A stretch of 44,834 bases of DNA from an uncultured Bacilli bacterium (GTDB lineage Bacteria > Bacillota_I > Bacilli_A > RF39 > UBA660). The translations under genes were made by a program, and so were the position numbers. Positions 23,640 to 30,256 of this stretch are shown here, in pieces. Position 1 is the stretch's first letter, and every line of letters starts with the position of its first letter. The notes beneath the pieces were generated by a model, which saw only the letters and a list, made by a program, of their open reading frames with translations, made no database searches and was not told the DNA's origin. The stretch is taken from positions 1 through 44,834 of the forward strand of contig CAJTUT010000008.1 of the NCBI GenBank assembly GCA_910579455.1, written 5' to 3'.

Positions 23640-23645
23640 TGGAGC
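23640..23645. repeat. attachment core TGGAGC, junction of elements A and B
   Basis: Left flank is the recombinase-proximal end of element B. Right flank is the cargo end of element A, nearly identical over about 75 bases to the cargo end of element D at 551. Confidence 0.8.
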
Positions 23646-23680
23646 AAATCACATACAAGTTACGAACTTTGTTCTCTTTC
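23646..23680. promoter_or_regulatory. distal att arm of element A
   Basis: Nine bases after the core lies ACAAGTTACGAACT (23655-23668). It is the inverted partner of AGTCCGTAAGTTGT found seven bases before the core at 30251. It is the same motif and spacing as in element D. Confidence 0.5.
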
Positions 23681-23712
23681 TATAAAGATTATATATGAAT
23701 TGTTATTAAAAT

Positions 23713-23753
23713 TCAATGGGAGTATATATTTTTTTCTTATTAAATGATATAAT
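23713..23753 (+). promoter_or_regulatory. shared cargo promoter, element A copy
   Basis: TCAAT at 23713, GGGAG, TAT at 23723 and TATAAT at 23748, 35 nt apart. The -35 hexamer position reads TATATT, so an activator or alternative promoter logic is likely. Confidence 0.55.
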
Positions 23754-23794
23754 TTTTAATGAAAACAGGAGTAATCTTAATGTGGAGGTTATAA

Positions 23795-24238
23795 ATGAGT
23801 ACCGAAATTACAATACCTAGTGATGAAGATGGATTTGTATTATTGCAATGTCACATCTGTGGAGAATATTTTAAAGTATTAGCAAAAGATGTAAATGATG
23901 ATGGGAATATAAATATTTGGTGCCCTTACTGTGGATTAAATGGTAAACAATATGCACCAAAAGAAGCAATTGATATTGGATTAAAAATAGCGCAAAATGA
24001 GATTAACGTATTATTATATGAAACTTTTAAAGATTTAGAAAAAAGAACAGAAAATGGTATTGTGCAATTTAAAAGCAGTAAAAAACCACAAGAAGAAATA
24101 ATAACACCAATTAAGGTTAGAATAAATAATTTAGAACTTATACAATATAAGTGTTGCAAATCAGTAGCCAAACTATATCCAATATCAAAAATGTGTGGCA
24201 GTTACTGTCCTTTATGTGGAGGTATAAATTATGAGTAA
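23795..24238 (+). CDS. double zinc-ribbon protein of unknown function
   Basis: A 147-aa protein with two zinc-ribbon-like cysteine sets: CHIC...CPYC (C19, C22, C43, C46) at the N-terminus, and CC...C...CPLC (C120, C121, C134, C138, C141) at the C-terminus. A charged helical middle separates them. I recognise no named family. GGAGG lies seven bases before the ATG. The 3' end overlaps the following gene by 8 nt, so the two proteins are probably made together and may form one defence or toxin-like system. The ribbons could bind nucleic acid or the partner protein. Confidence 0.7.
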   Translation: MSTEITIPSDEDGFVLLQCHICGEYFKVLAKDVNDDGNINIWCPYCGLNGKQYAPKEAIDIGLKIAQNEINVLLYETFKDLEKRTENGIVQFKSSKKPQEEIITPIKVRINNLELIQYKCCKSVAKLYPISKMCGSYCPLCGGINYE

Positions 24239-25031
24239 TAGTTATAATAAGAAAGATATAAAAAAGGAATGTAGAACTTTTAGAACTATAGCGAGTAGAG
24301 TTTTAACAAGTGAATATGATACTTTTGATAATAATTTAAAAAGATTATTAAAATATATCAATGAAACTGAAAATATAAAAAAATATATTGATTCTTGCTC
24401 AAACAAAGAAGATAATTTTGATATTGAAAATGATGTTAAACAAGTTTCTAGTAGTTATGGACAATATGCTTTTGAAAGTTTTATTGAAGAAGAAAAAGAG
24501 GTCTCTTATACATACCAAATATTAAAATATATTACGGACAATGATATTTCATTTAGGGGTTATACTTTTGGTTATTCTTCGTCAACAAAATATAATGATA
24601 AAGTTCAAGGATTTAATGATAAATTTATATTACCTTTTATAAATGAAATAGAAGGAAATTATGAAAGGATTTGTATTGAAATGGGATTAGATGACAATAA
24701 TAATTATTTTATAACTAACAACGGTGGTCAAGTTAATATTGCAAAGGATGAATCAACAATAAATGCAACTCAAAATAATTATTCTGAAATTGATAAATTA
24801 GTAAATCAAGTAAAAAATAATATTGATAGTATTGATGATGATGATTTGAAAAATGAAATAATTGATAATATTGAAGGATTACAAGAAGAAATAAAAAAAG
24901 AGAAGCCTAAAAAAGGAATAGTTAACTCCATTACTAATTCTTTAAATAGTATATTACCAAAGATTCCAATGGCTATTGAACTCACTGCTGCTATAACTGA
25001 AATAATTTCATTTGTTTCAACATTACAATAA
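24231..25031 (+). CDS. putative effector with a C-terminal hydrophobic helix
   Basis: A 266-aa protein, not assigned to a family. Residues 1-155 are helical and acidic. A short motif GGQVNIAKDESTINATQNN lies at 165-183. A coiled, charged stretch (185-225) and a KKEKPKKG basic patch follow, then a C-terminal hydrophobic helix near 245-264 (IPMAIELTAAITEIISFVS). I recall similar GGQ-NIA-INAT motifs in other predicted phage-conflict proteins, but this is unverified recollection. The tail could insert in a membrane, as in pore-forming effectors. Coupling to the zinc-ribbon gene suggests sensor and effector roles. It is a candidate undescribed two-gene system. Confidence 0.6.
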   Translation: MSNSYNKKDIKKECRTFRTIASRVLTSEYDTFDNNLKRLLKYINETENIKKYIDSCSNKEDNFDIENDVKQVSSSYGQYAFESFIEEEKEVSYTYQILKYITDNDISFRGYTFGYSSSTKYNDKVQGFNDKFILPFINEIEGNYERICIEMGLDDNNNYFITNNGGQVNIAKDESTINATQNNYSEIDKLVNQVKNNIDSIDDDDLKNEIIDNIEGLQEEIKKEKPKKGIVNSITNSLNSILPKIPMAIELTAAITEIISFVSTLQ

Positions 25032-25071
25032 ATTATGTTAAATAATGTCTGAAATATCAAGGAGGGATATA

Positions 25072-25809
25072 ATGAAAAATAAGGTTGTTCTTATAACTGG
25101 TGGTGGTACTGGTATTGGTGAGGCAATTGCAATTGCCTTTTGCAAGAATGGTTATGATGTATATATTTTAGGTAGGAGAAAAGAAAAATTAGAGAAAGTT
25201 TGCAATGACAGTGATAATTTAATTAACTATTTTGTATGTGATATAAACGATCATAATAGTATAAAACAAATATTAAATAAAATAGATAGAGTTGATACAT
25301 TGATAAATTGTGCAGGGATTATCAGTAGTGGTGAAGAATCAGAAAAATATAATTATACAGAAATAAATGATATTATAAACACCAACTTAAAAGGTACTCT
25401 AAGTATATGTTTACAAATGGTTGATAAATGGAAAAATGATAATGCCAAAGGTAACATAATCAATATTGGCTCAATAGCAGGTAAAAGTGGTTCAAAATAT
25501 TTCCCTTTATATTCATCTTCTAAGGCTGGAATAATTGCTTTTTCAAGGTCTATAGCTTCTAGATATGGCGAATCTGGAATTAGATGTAATGTTATTTCTC
25601 CTGGCGTTATAAAAACTCCTATGTCATATGTTGAAACGCCAAATTTTGATGATTATATTGAAGATATAGAAAATAAAACACCATTAAAGAGATTAGGTAC
25701 TCCTAGTGATATAGCAAAGGTTGCACTATTTTTAGATAGTGATAATTCTGAATTTATAACTGGACAGGAAATAGTTGTAGATGGTGGGTATACACTTAGT
25801 CAAGAATAG
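25072..25809 (+). CDS. short-chain dehydrogenase/reductase (FabG-like)
   Basis: A 245-aa intact SDR. The cofactor loop is TGGGTGIG (9-16), NCAG is at 79-82, the catalytic serine is S134 in NIGS, and Y147 and K151 form YSSSK. The C-terminus GQEIVVDGGYTLS is classical. The GRR after the second strand suggests NADPH preference, an inference. I start at the ATG at 25072 with AAGGAGGG seven bases upstream; the longer frame from 25045 would contain that site. Element D carries a broken SDR in its cargo. The substrate is unknown. Confidence 0.92.
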   Translation: MKNKVVLITGGGTGIGEAIAIAFCKNGYDVYILGRRKEKLEKVCNDSDNLINYFVCDINDHNSIKQILNKIDRVDTLINCAGIISSGEESEKYNYTEINDIINTNLKGTLSICLQMVDKWKNDNAKGNIINIGSIAGKSGSKYFPLYSSSKAGIIAFSRSIASRYGESGIRCNVISPGVIKTPMSYVETPNFDDYIEDIENKTPLKRLGTPSDIAKVALFLDSDNSEFITGQEIVVDGGYTLSQE

Positions 25810-25818
25810 GAGAAAAAT

Positions 25819-26289
25819 ATGATAGAAGCAAGTATTGATAACTTATTAACAATATTTAATGAAAATAGTAATAAAAGAATTTGTGTTTTAGGAACGACCT
25901 GTACAGGAAAGACAACATTAATAAATGAATCAAATATTGGTTTAGATATGGATAAAGAGATATTTCCGTTATTAACACAAGAGGAAACAGATTATGTTTG
26001 TAGTACTCCATGGACTGAAGAAATTGGAAATAAAATGAATGAACTTGTAAGGAGTAAATTATCTATAAAACCTGGAACTCCAATGTTTGGAACTGTTTTA
26101 GTTGATTGTGATTTGATTATTTATTTGCATATAAGTGATGGATTGTTATTTGAGAGAACTAAACTTAGGAATGCTGATTTTAAAAATGCTAAAAATATGC
26201 AAAAGAAAATAGAAAATGAAATAATTAATTCAGGTATAGATACTATAACTTTAGAGGTAATGGATAAAAGAAAGAAGGTTACAAAATGA
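25819..26289 (+). CDS. P-loop nucleotide-binding protein, kinase-like
   Basis: A 156-aa protein with a Walker A motif GTTCTGKTT (25-33) and a later VLVDCDLIIYLHIS segment that serves as the Walker B-like strand, then FERTKLRNADF, which resembles the lid region of small nucleotide or metabolite kinases. The exact family is not recognised. It lies nine bases after the SDR and its last codons overlap the start of the peptidase E-like gene (ATGA type), so the three enzymes form one operon segment. A role in small-molecule or nucleotide phosphorylation is inferred. Confidence 0.65.
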   Translation: MIEASIDNLLTIFNENSNKRICVLGTTCTGKTTLINESNIGLDMDKEIFPLLTQEETDYVCSTPWTEEIGNKMNELVRSKLSIKPGTPMFGTVLVDCDLIIYLHISDGLLFERTKLRNADFKNAKNMQKKIENEIINSGIDTITLEVMDKRKKVTK

Positions 26290-26834
26290 AAAAGATACTT
26301 TTAACAAGTACAGGATTTGAAAATGATAGCATCAAAAATAAATTTTTAGAATTATTAAATTGTGATGTATCTAGGGCAAAAATCTTATTTATCATAACAG
26401 CAGCAAATAATCCAGATGCAGTTAGAATTTTATCAAAATGTTTGGATGACTTAACTAATTGCAATATTCTAGATGAAAATATAACTATTTATGATATGCA
26501 TAATTTATTAACTCAAGATGAAATAAATAAATATAATGCAATATATGTTTGTGGTGGTAGTACAAAATATTTAGTGGAAAGAATTAGAGAAATAGATTTT
26601 AAACCTCTTCTTGATAATTATATTGAAAATGGTGGAATTTATATTGGTGTTAGTGCGGGAAGTGTAGCAGCAAGCGGAAATTATCAAAATGGTCTTTGCT
26701 TAATTAAAAATAATTTAGATGTTCATTGTGAGAACGGAACAGAAAACGGAATTATTACTACGGACAATGATATACTTTTAACTGATAATCAAGCAATATT
26801 TATAAATGGAAACGAAAATATAATTTTTGAATAA
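26286..26834 (+). CDS. peptidase family S51 (dipeptidase E-like)
   Basis: A 182-aa member of the PepE/cyanophycinase-like S51 family. The nucleophile is S123 in GVSAGS, the oxyanion and active-site neighbourhood is YVCGGST (88-94), and DVHCEN supplies a histidine. It is somewhat shorter than E. coli PepE (about 230 aa) but ends cleanly with FINGNENIIF. Its start overlaps the P-loop gene by four bases. Such proteins are frequent passengers in Bacillota mobile elements. The natural substrate, an aspartyl dipeptide or other isopeptide, cannot be read. Confidence 0.88.
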   Translation: MKKILLTSTGFENDSIKNKFLELLNCDVSRAKILFIITAANNPDAVRILSKCLDDLTNCNILDENITIYDMHNLLTQDEINKYNAIYVCGGSTKYLVERIREIDFKPLLDNYIENGGIYIGVSAGSVAASGNYQNGLCLIKNNLDVHCENGTENGIITTDNDILLTDNQAIFINGNENIIFE

Positions 26835-26842
26835 TAAAAAAA

Positions 26843-26878
26843 TAAAGACAATGCTTAAAACTGGTATTGCCTTTTTCA
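26843..26878. terminator. terminator at the end of element A cargo
   Basis: An imperfect stem of AAAGACAATGC with GGTATTGCCTTT, followed by TTTTTC on the plus strand. The first arm is identical to that of the element D cargo terminator. It lies between the peptidase gene and the convergent mobC-like gene. Confidence 0.65.
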
Positions 26879-26884
26879 AAATTC

Positions 26885-27190
26885 TTATTTCTTCAGCTTG
26901 CTTATCCAGAAGTTAAAATCAATCATTTTATTTTTCAAAAATTCTTCATCTTCAAAATAGCCAAAATTGTGAAGTCGTTTTTTGAGTTTTAGTAATTCAT
27001 TTATGCTTTCTTCTAAACTTTTAGCAATATAATTTATGTCGCTATTAGATAAAGAATTTATTTTAAAATCATCAATCAGTTTCCTAATAAAATCAGATTG
27101 AGATAATTTTGTTTTAGAAGATTTTTCTTCTAGCATTTTCTTTTCGTTTTCATTTAGATAAACATTGATTTTCATATTTCTTGTTCTCAT
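26885..27190 (-). CDS. MobC-like mobilization accessory protein (RHH)
   Basis: A 101-aa protein with an N-terminal ribbon-helix-helix pattern (KINVYLNENEKKMLEEKSSKTKLSQSDFIRKLI) typical of MobC/relaxosome proteins (PF05713 group), then a helical C-terminal part ending NFWISKLKK. It would bind an origin of transfer and help a relaxase. No relaxase gene follows; the next feature is the cargo terminator. It lies just downstream of the oriT-like hairpin, so element A could present a nick site to a relaxase made by element B or a helper plasmid. Confidence 0.75.
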   Translation of the reverse strand: MRTRNMKINVYLNENEKKMLEEKSSKTKLSQSDFIRKLIDDFKINSLSNSDINYIAKSLEESINELLKLKKRLHNFGYFEDEEFLKNKMIDFNFWISKLKK

Positions 27191-27220
27191 TTTTTAAAAT
27201 TTCCTTCCTAATATTGAGGG

Positions 27221-27292
27221 TATGGGATTTCCCATAAATCGAAAACGTACGGGAGTAAGTTTTCAGTGCTGGCTAGGACATAAAACTTAATT
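27221..27292. other. oriT-like region of element A
   Basis: Three inverted repeats in order: TATGGGA/TCCCATA (27221-27236), GAAAAC...GTTTTC (27241-27246 with 27259-27264, inner TAC/GTA, loop GGGA), then AGTGCTGGC and AGGACA/TGTCCT. The same order and the TGCT-GC segment occur at 3075-3152 in element D. It lies between tnpV and mobC. The 3' end of tnpV reads into it. Confidence 0.55.
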
Positions 27293-27659
27293 TGTCCTCA
27301 CACATTTTATTATAAATTAGTTCCTTCAAAATCACTTCTTCTGCCATATTTTTATAGTTATTCATTATTTTTACCCATTCAAGTTGGTTATCCATTTTAC
27401 TTTTTTCAGACAGTAATTTGTCAGAATTTTTGTATTGTTCCATCAAATAATTTAATCTATTTTCTGCTTCGATACTAACTGAAACAAGATGATTAGTTAG
27501 TTTATTTTTCATTAAAAGTGTTGTATATAATGCTGTATCATTAACTTTTAGATAGTGTAATCTTAAATAACCATACTTGTTAATTTTTTCATTATTTTGT
27601 TTTTCCATTGTTAAATTTGGTAATAAATAATCGCCAACTTTTGTATAATTTAATTCCAT
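27273..27659 (-). CDS. tnpV: TnpV family protein, element A
   Basis: A 128-aa TnpV homologue (MELNYTKVGDYLLP, YGYLRLHYLKVNDTALYTTLLM, LEWVKIMNNYKNMAEEVILKELIYN). Copies in B and D stop right after ELIY plus one residue; here the frame runs on for about 12 residues into the oriT-like hairpin, probably because the original stop codon was lost. It follows the frameshifted small gene closely, as in the other elements. Function not established. Confidence 0.85.
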   Translation of the reverse strand: MELNYTKVGDYLLPNLTMEKQNNEKINKYGYLRLHYLKVNDTALYTTLLMKNKLTNHLVSVSIEAENRLNYLMEQYKNSDKLLSEKSKMDNQLEWVKIMNNYKNMAEEVILKELIYNKMCEDKLSFMS

Positions 27660-27663
27660 TTTT

Positions 27664-27905
27664 TCATCTCTTCACTTCTTTATTTTTTATATTTTTCTCA
27701 TAAAAATCTACTGATTTTGTTTTGGTATTATATTTAAAATAACCTTGTTCTTTGTTTTTATCTATAACTTTAATAGTAAATCTATCAATTAAATATACAG
27801 TAAAATCATCAATAGATAATTGTTTTTTAGATAGTCAAGAACTTTAAATTGCTCTATGGTATCTACTTGATTTTTTAAAATATTTTCTCTTGTTAATAGT
27901 TTCAT
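27664..27905 (-). pseudogene. recombinase-linked small gene of element A, frameshifted in a homopolymer
   Basis: From the ATG at 27905 the frame reads MKLLTRENILKNQVDTIEQFKVLDYLK like the genes at 3505-3753 and 21032-21274, then shifts at a run of six T (27833-27838). In the next frame the rest of the family sequence continues (LYLIDRF, then NTKTKSVDFYEKN). Total length is 242 nt, one base short of the 243 nt of the element B copy, so one base is missing. It may be a real mutation or an error in a homopolymer. Confidence 0.8.
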
Positions 27906-27923
27906 TGAGAGCTCCTTTCATTT

Positions 27924-29714
27924 TTAATTTGCTTTTGATACTTCTTTTTTAGGTACTAATAATAGAAAATCTTTAGCAACATTTCCTTCAAAATAAGGGC
28001 AACCGATTATACCATCTACATAGAAATGACTATGTGCTTTAGCAAAAAAATCATCTACAAACTCAGTCGAATATTCATTTCTTGCCATCTTTAAAATTGA
28101 TAAAACATCATAATCTTTTTTCTTGATTTCTAATTCTTCCTTTGTTATTTCATTTAGATATTTGATTCCAACAGTATCATTTTTTAGAACAATATATAAG
28201 TATTTGATAAACTCTGTACTACTTTTTGTGATAAATTCATCAGTAAATTTTATATATTTAATATCAATGTTATAGTTATCATCTCTTGTAATTTCTATCC
28301 CAGATATAAGTCTATGAATCATATCTCGTTTTGCTTCTCTTGATAGTAAATTATAGAAAAAAGTAAAGTCCACCATCTTAATATTTTTGAATACCAGTTT
28401 GTCATCTTCTTTTTTACAATCCAATTTTTTTAATAGTTCAGTTGTATATTCTTTTGATTCATTGTCTGGATCAAGAGTTATTTTCTTCTTGTTTAGTTTC
28501 TCAATCTCTTTTTTTATAACATCATTTTTATGGTTAATTGTTTCAACATCTAGGGTCGAACTTAAATATAAATCAACTAGCCTTTTTTCCTGTAACTTTA
28601 ATTTTTCAATGGCTTTTTCTATTTCTTTTACATCATTACTTTTTGTAGAATTACAAGTAATAATTTCATTATTTGTTCCCATCATAAAGATAGTTAATTC
28701 TTCTAAGACTCGTCTTAATTTTACTTCTATTTTCTCGGTATTATAATGAAGTCCGTATCCACTACAATTATGATTTTTACATCTTAAATGGTAATAAACT
28801 TTTTGTTTTCCATTTGAATATTTAAAAGATTCCGAGGAAGCCATAATCTCACCACATATCGGACATTTTACTAATCCTGAAAATAAATGAATAAACTCTC
28901 CATAGTTTGAGTGCTTATTTTTAACTAATACATTTCGAGTAGCATTCCAAGTAACTTCATCAATAATTGGCTCACAATAGTCTTTAACCCTTAAAATATC
29001 CTGTTGTTTTCTTTTGTACTTTCCATATTCAAATATACCAATATAAATAGAATTCGTAAGTATCTTATAAACTCTATCGCTTCGCCATTTACCGCTTTTT
29101 AAATAGGCATTATTGTCTTTCATAATAGTAGCAATGTTTCTAGTAGAATTGCCTTCTTGGCATAGTTTAAATATTTCTTTTACAACTTGTGCTTCGATAG
29201 GTTCTATTTCTAAATGTCCTGTATCTTTATTTCTAGTATAGCCATAAGGTGCTTTACTGGGGTGGATTTTCTCTAAAGCCATTTCTTCCATTGCTCTTTT
29301 TGTTCTTGCACCAATTTCTTTTCTTTCTCTTTGACCGAATACTAAATTCATACCAAAAATCATTTCACCATTAGCAGTAGATACATCATAAGGCTCGAGT
29401 ATTAACTCAATTTTAACATCGTGTTCCTCACAATAATTAAGTAACCAAAAGCCATCATAGTTGTTTCTGGTAAGTCTATCTACCTTAATAGCAATTAACT
29501 TATCAATCTTTTTTGATTTAATATCTGCAAGTAATCTTTGCATTTCTGGTCTCATTAAGTCTTTTCCAGAATGACCTGCGTCATTATAAACATCTACAAT
29601 ACTATAATCGTTTTTTTCACAATATTCCTTAATCATACGAAGCTGTGAATCAATAGAATAGCCATTATCTCTTTGGTCATCTGTACTTACTCTTACATAT
29701 ACTGCACATCTCAT
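27924..29714 (-). CDS. large serine recombinase of element A
   Basis: A 596-aa recombinase, sister of the element D enzyme. S10 in YVRVSTDDQ, DRLTRN, and the recombinase domain to about residue 270 are almost the same. The zinc ribbon (CPICGE then CKNHNCSG) and the C-terminal third differ more. It should act on the tRNA-Gly 3' end and on the ends of both A and D. GTGAGGAG before the ATG lies within the last of three upstream repeats. Unlike B and D it does not overlap the next, frameshifted, gene. Excision of A alone, D alone or any segment between compatible cores is conceivable. Confidence 0.95.
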   Translation of the reverse strand: MRCAVYVRVSTDDQRDNGYSIDSQLRMIKEYCEKNDYSIVDVYNDAGHSGKDLMRPEMQRLLADIKSKKIDKLIAIKVDRLTRNNYDGFWLLNYCEEHDVKIELILEPYDVSTANGEMIFGMNLVFGQRERKEIGARTKRAMEEMALEKIHPSKAPYGYTRNKDTGHLEIEPIEAQVVKEIFKLCQEGNSTRNIATIMKDNNAYLKSGKWRSDRVYKILTNSIYIGIFEYGKYKRKQQDILRVKDYCEPIIDEVTWNATRNVLVKNKHSNYGEFIHLFSGLVKCPICGEIMASSESFKYSNGKQKVYYHLRCKNHNCSGYGLHYNTEKIEVKLRRVLEELTIFMMGTNNEIITCNSTKSNDVKEIEKAIEKLKLQEKRLVDLYLSSTLDVETINHKNDVIKKEIEKLNKKKITLDPDNESKEYTTELLKKLDCKKEDDKLVFKNIKMVDFTFFYNLLSREAKRDMIHRLISGIEITRDDNYNIDIKYIKFTDEFITKSSTEFIKYLYIVLKNDTVGIKYLNEITKEELEIKKKDYDVLSILKMARNEYSTEFVDDFFAKAHSHFYVDGIIGCPYFEGNVAKDFLLLVPKKEVSKAN

Positions 29715-29725
29715 AAAATAATCAT

Positions 29726-29848
29726 CTCCTCACTTGTTTCCTCACTGAAAGGTAAAATAGCAAACACTATATTGAGATTTTTAAAATTTATTCTCCCATT
29801 TGTTTTCTCAATAAATTGATTAAAAACAGACACCTCTCATCTGTTTCC
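29726..29848 (-). repeat. three imperfect direct repeats before the element A recombinase
   Basis: On the minus strand a motif GTGAGGAAACARRTGAGRGG occurs around 29726-29746 and 29834-29848, with a weaker copy (TTGAGAAAACAAATGGGAG) at 29793-29811. The copy nearest the gene contains its Shine-Dalgarno site. The same position in element D has three repeats with a different first half (TGCC) and the same AAACA-TGA second half. Confidence 0.55.
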
Positions 29849-29872
29849 TCACTAAAATGGAAAAAGTGAAGT

Positions 29873-30157
29873 CTAAATTTTAATTTTCTTTAAAATTTGG
29901 ATAATTTCTGATAATGAATATTTTTGATTATGCTCTTTGATGTAAAATGGCTTATTAGATATTTCATTAATTTTATATTCTAAAATTGTAAGAGTAGTAG
30001 GATATGTAATTTGATACTCTGTAGGCTCTATAACTTGTAAATTGGTATGTAATAGATGTTTTATAGCTCCTTTCTTAATTTTGTAAGTATAATCTTTAAT
30101 TACCTCCAAGATTTCAGTATTTGGCTTTAATGTTTCCATAGTTTTAAATTCCAACAT
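29873..30157 (-). CDS. att-proximal 94-aa conserved protein of element A
   Basis: A 94-aa homologue of the element D protein at 5705-5989 (shared IEPTEYQITYPTTLTILEY and FYIKEHNQKYSL, ending in a helix). It is the first gene after the tRNA on the tRNA strand, about 95 nt from the CCA end. The start is the ATG at 30157; the ribosome site GGAGG nine bases upstream is buried in one arm of a hairpin (30162-30190). It could therefore be expressed by readthrough from the tRNA promoter once the hairpins are opened. Function unknown; candidate directionality factor or regulator. Confidence 0.75.
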   Translation of the reverse strand: MLEFKTMETLKPNTEILEVIKDYTYKIKKGAIKHLLHTNLQVIEPTEYQITYPTTLTILEYKINEISNKPFYIKEHNQKYSLSEIIQILKKIKI

Positions 30158-30161
30158 CAAA

Positions 30162-30190
30162 AAAGTCCTCCTTCCTAGAAAGAGAACTTT
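30162..30190 (-). promoter_or_regulatory. hairpin that covers the ribosome site of the element A 94-aa gene
   Basis: AAAGTCCTC (30162-30170) pairs with GAGAACTTT (30182-30190) with one G-U on the minus-strand RNA. The 3' arm contains the GGAGG ribosome site and is followed by UUU and the ATG. It can be read as a terminator or as translational masking. Confidence 0.6.
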
Positions 30191-30202
30191 AAGCCTTTTA
30201 AC

Positions 30203-30240
30203 AAAACAAAAAACTCACGAACTTGTTACAGTCCGTAAGT
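30203..30240 (-). terminator. intrinsic terminator 10 nt after the tRNA-Gly CCA, contributed by element A
   Basis: An 11-bp stem with two G-U pairs (30213-30223 with 30230-30240), followed by TTTTTTGTTTTG on the minus strand. The tRNA gene thus ends in a terminator carried by the inserted element. Its core-proximal arm contains the presumed recombinase motif AGTCCGTAAGTTGT. Confidence 0.75.
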
Positions 30241-30250
30241 TGTTTTCAAT

Positions 30251-30256
30251 TGGAGC
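30251..30256. repeat. attachment core TGGAGC at the tRNA-Gly 3' end
   Basis: The complement GCTCCA is the last acceptor base pairs, discriminator and CCA of the tRNA. This is the original integration site; the four other copies mark the boundaries of stacked elements. Confidence 0.85.

Larger units (their letters stand above)
13956..23645. mobile_element. integrative mobilizable element B, about 9.7 kb
   Basis: Bounded by TGGAGC at 13956 and 23640. It carries a third recombinase type, the 80-aa gene and tnpV, an oriT-like hairpin and a MOBP-type relaxase. The cargo is a DUF1016 nuclease, an HTH protein and a large single-chain restriction-modification enzyme. It is the most complete mobilization module of the Tn4451-like members in this window. 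Confidence 0.8.
23640..30256. mobile_element. integrative mobilizable element A, next to the tRNA, about 6.6 kb
   Basis: Bounded by TGGAGC at 23640 and the tRNA-Gly 3' end at 30251. Backbone: 94-aa gene, large serine recombinase, frameshifted small gene, tnpV, oriT-like region and MobC-like gene but no relaxase. Cargo: double zinc-ribbon protein, putative membrane-tailed effector, SDR, P-loop protein and peptidase E-like protein. Ends and recombinase match element D. Confidence 0.85.

Noticed and set aside
30251..30256. Tyrosine-integrase attachment site
   Set aside because: All visible recombinases are large serine enzymes and no tyrosine recombinase is found in the window.
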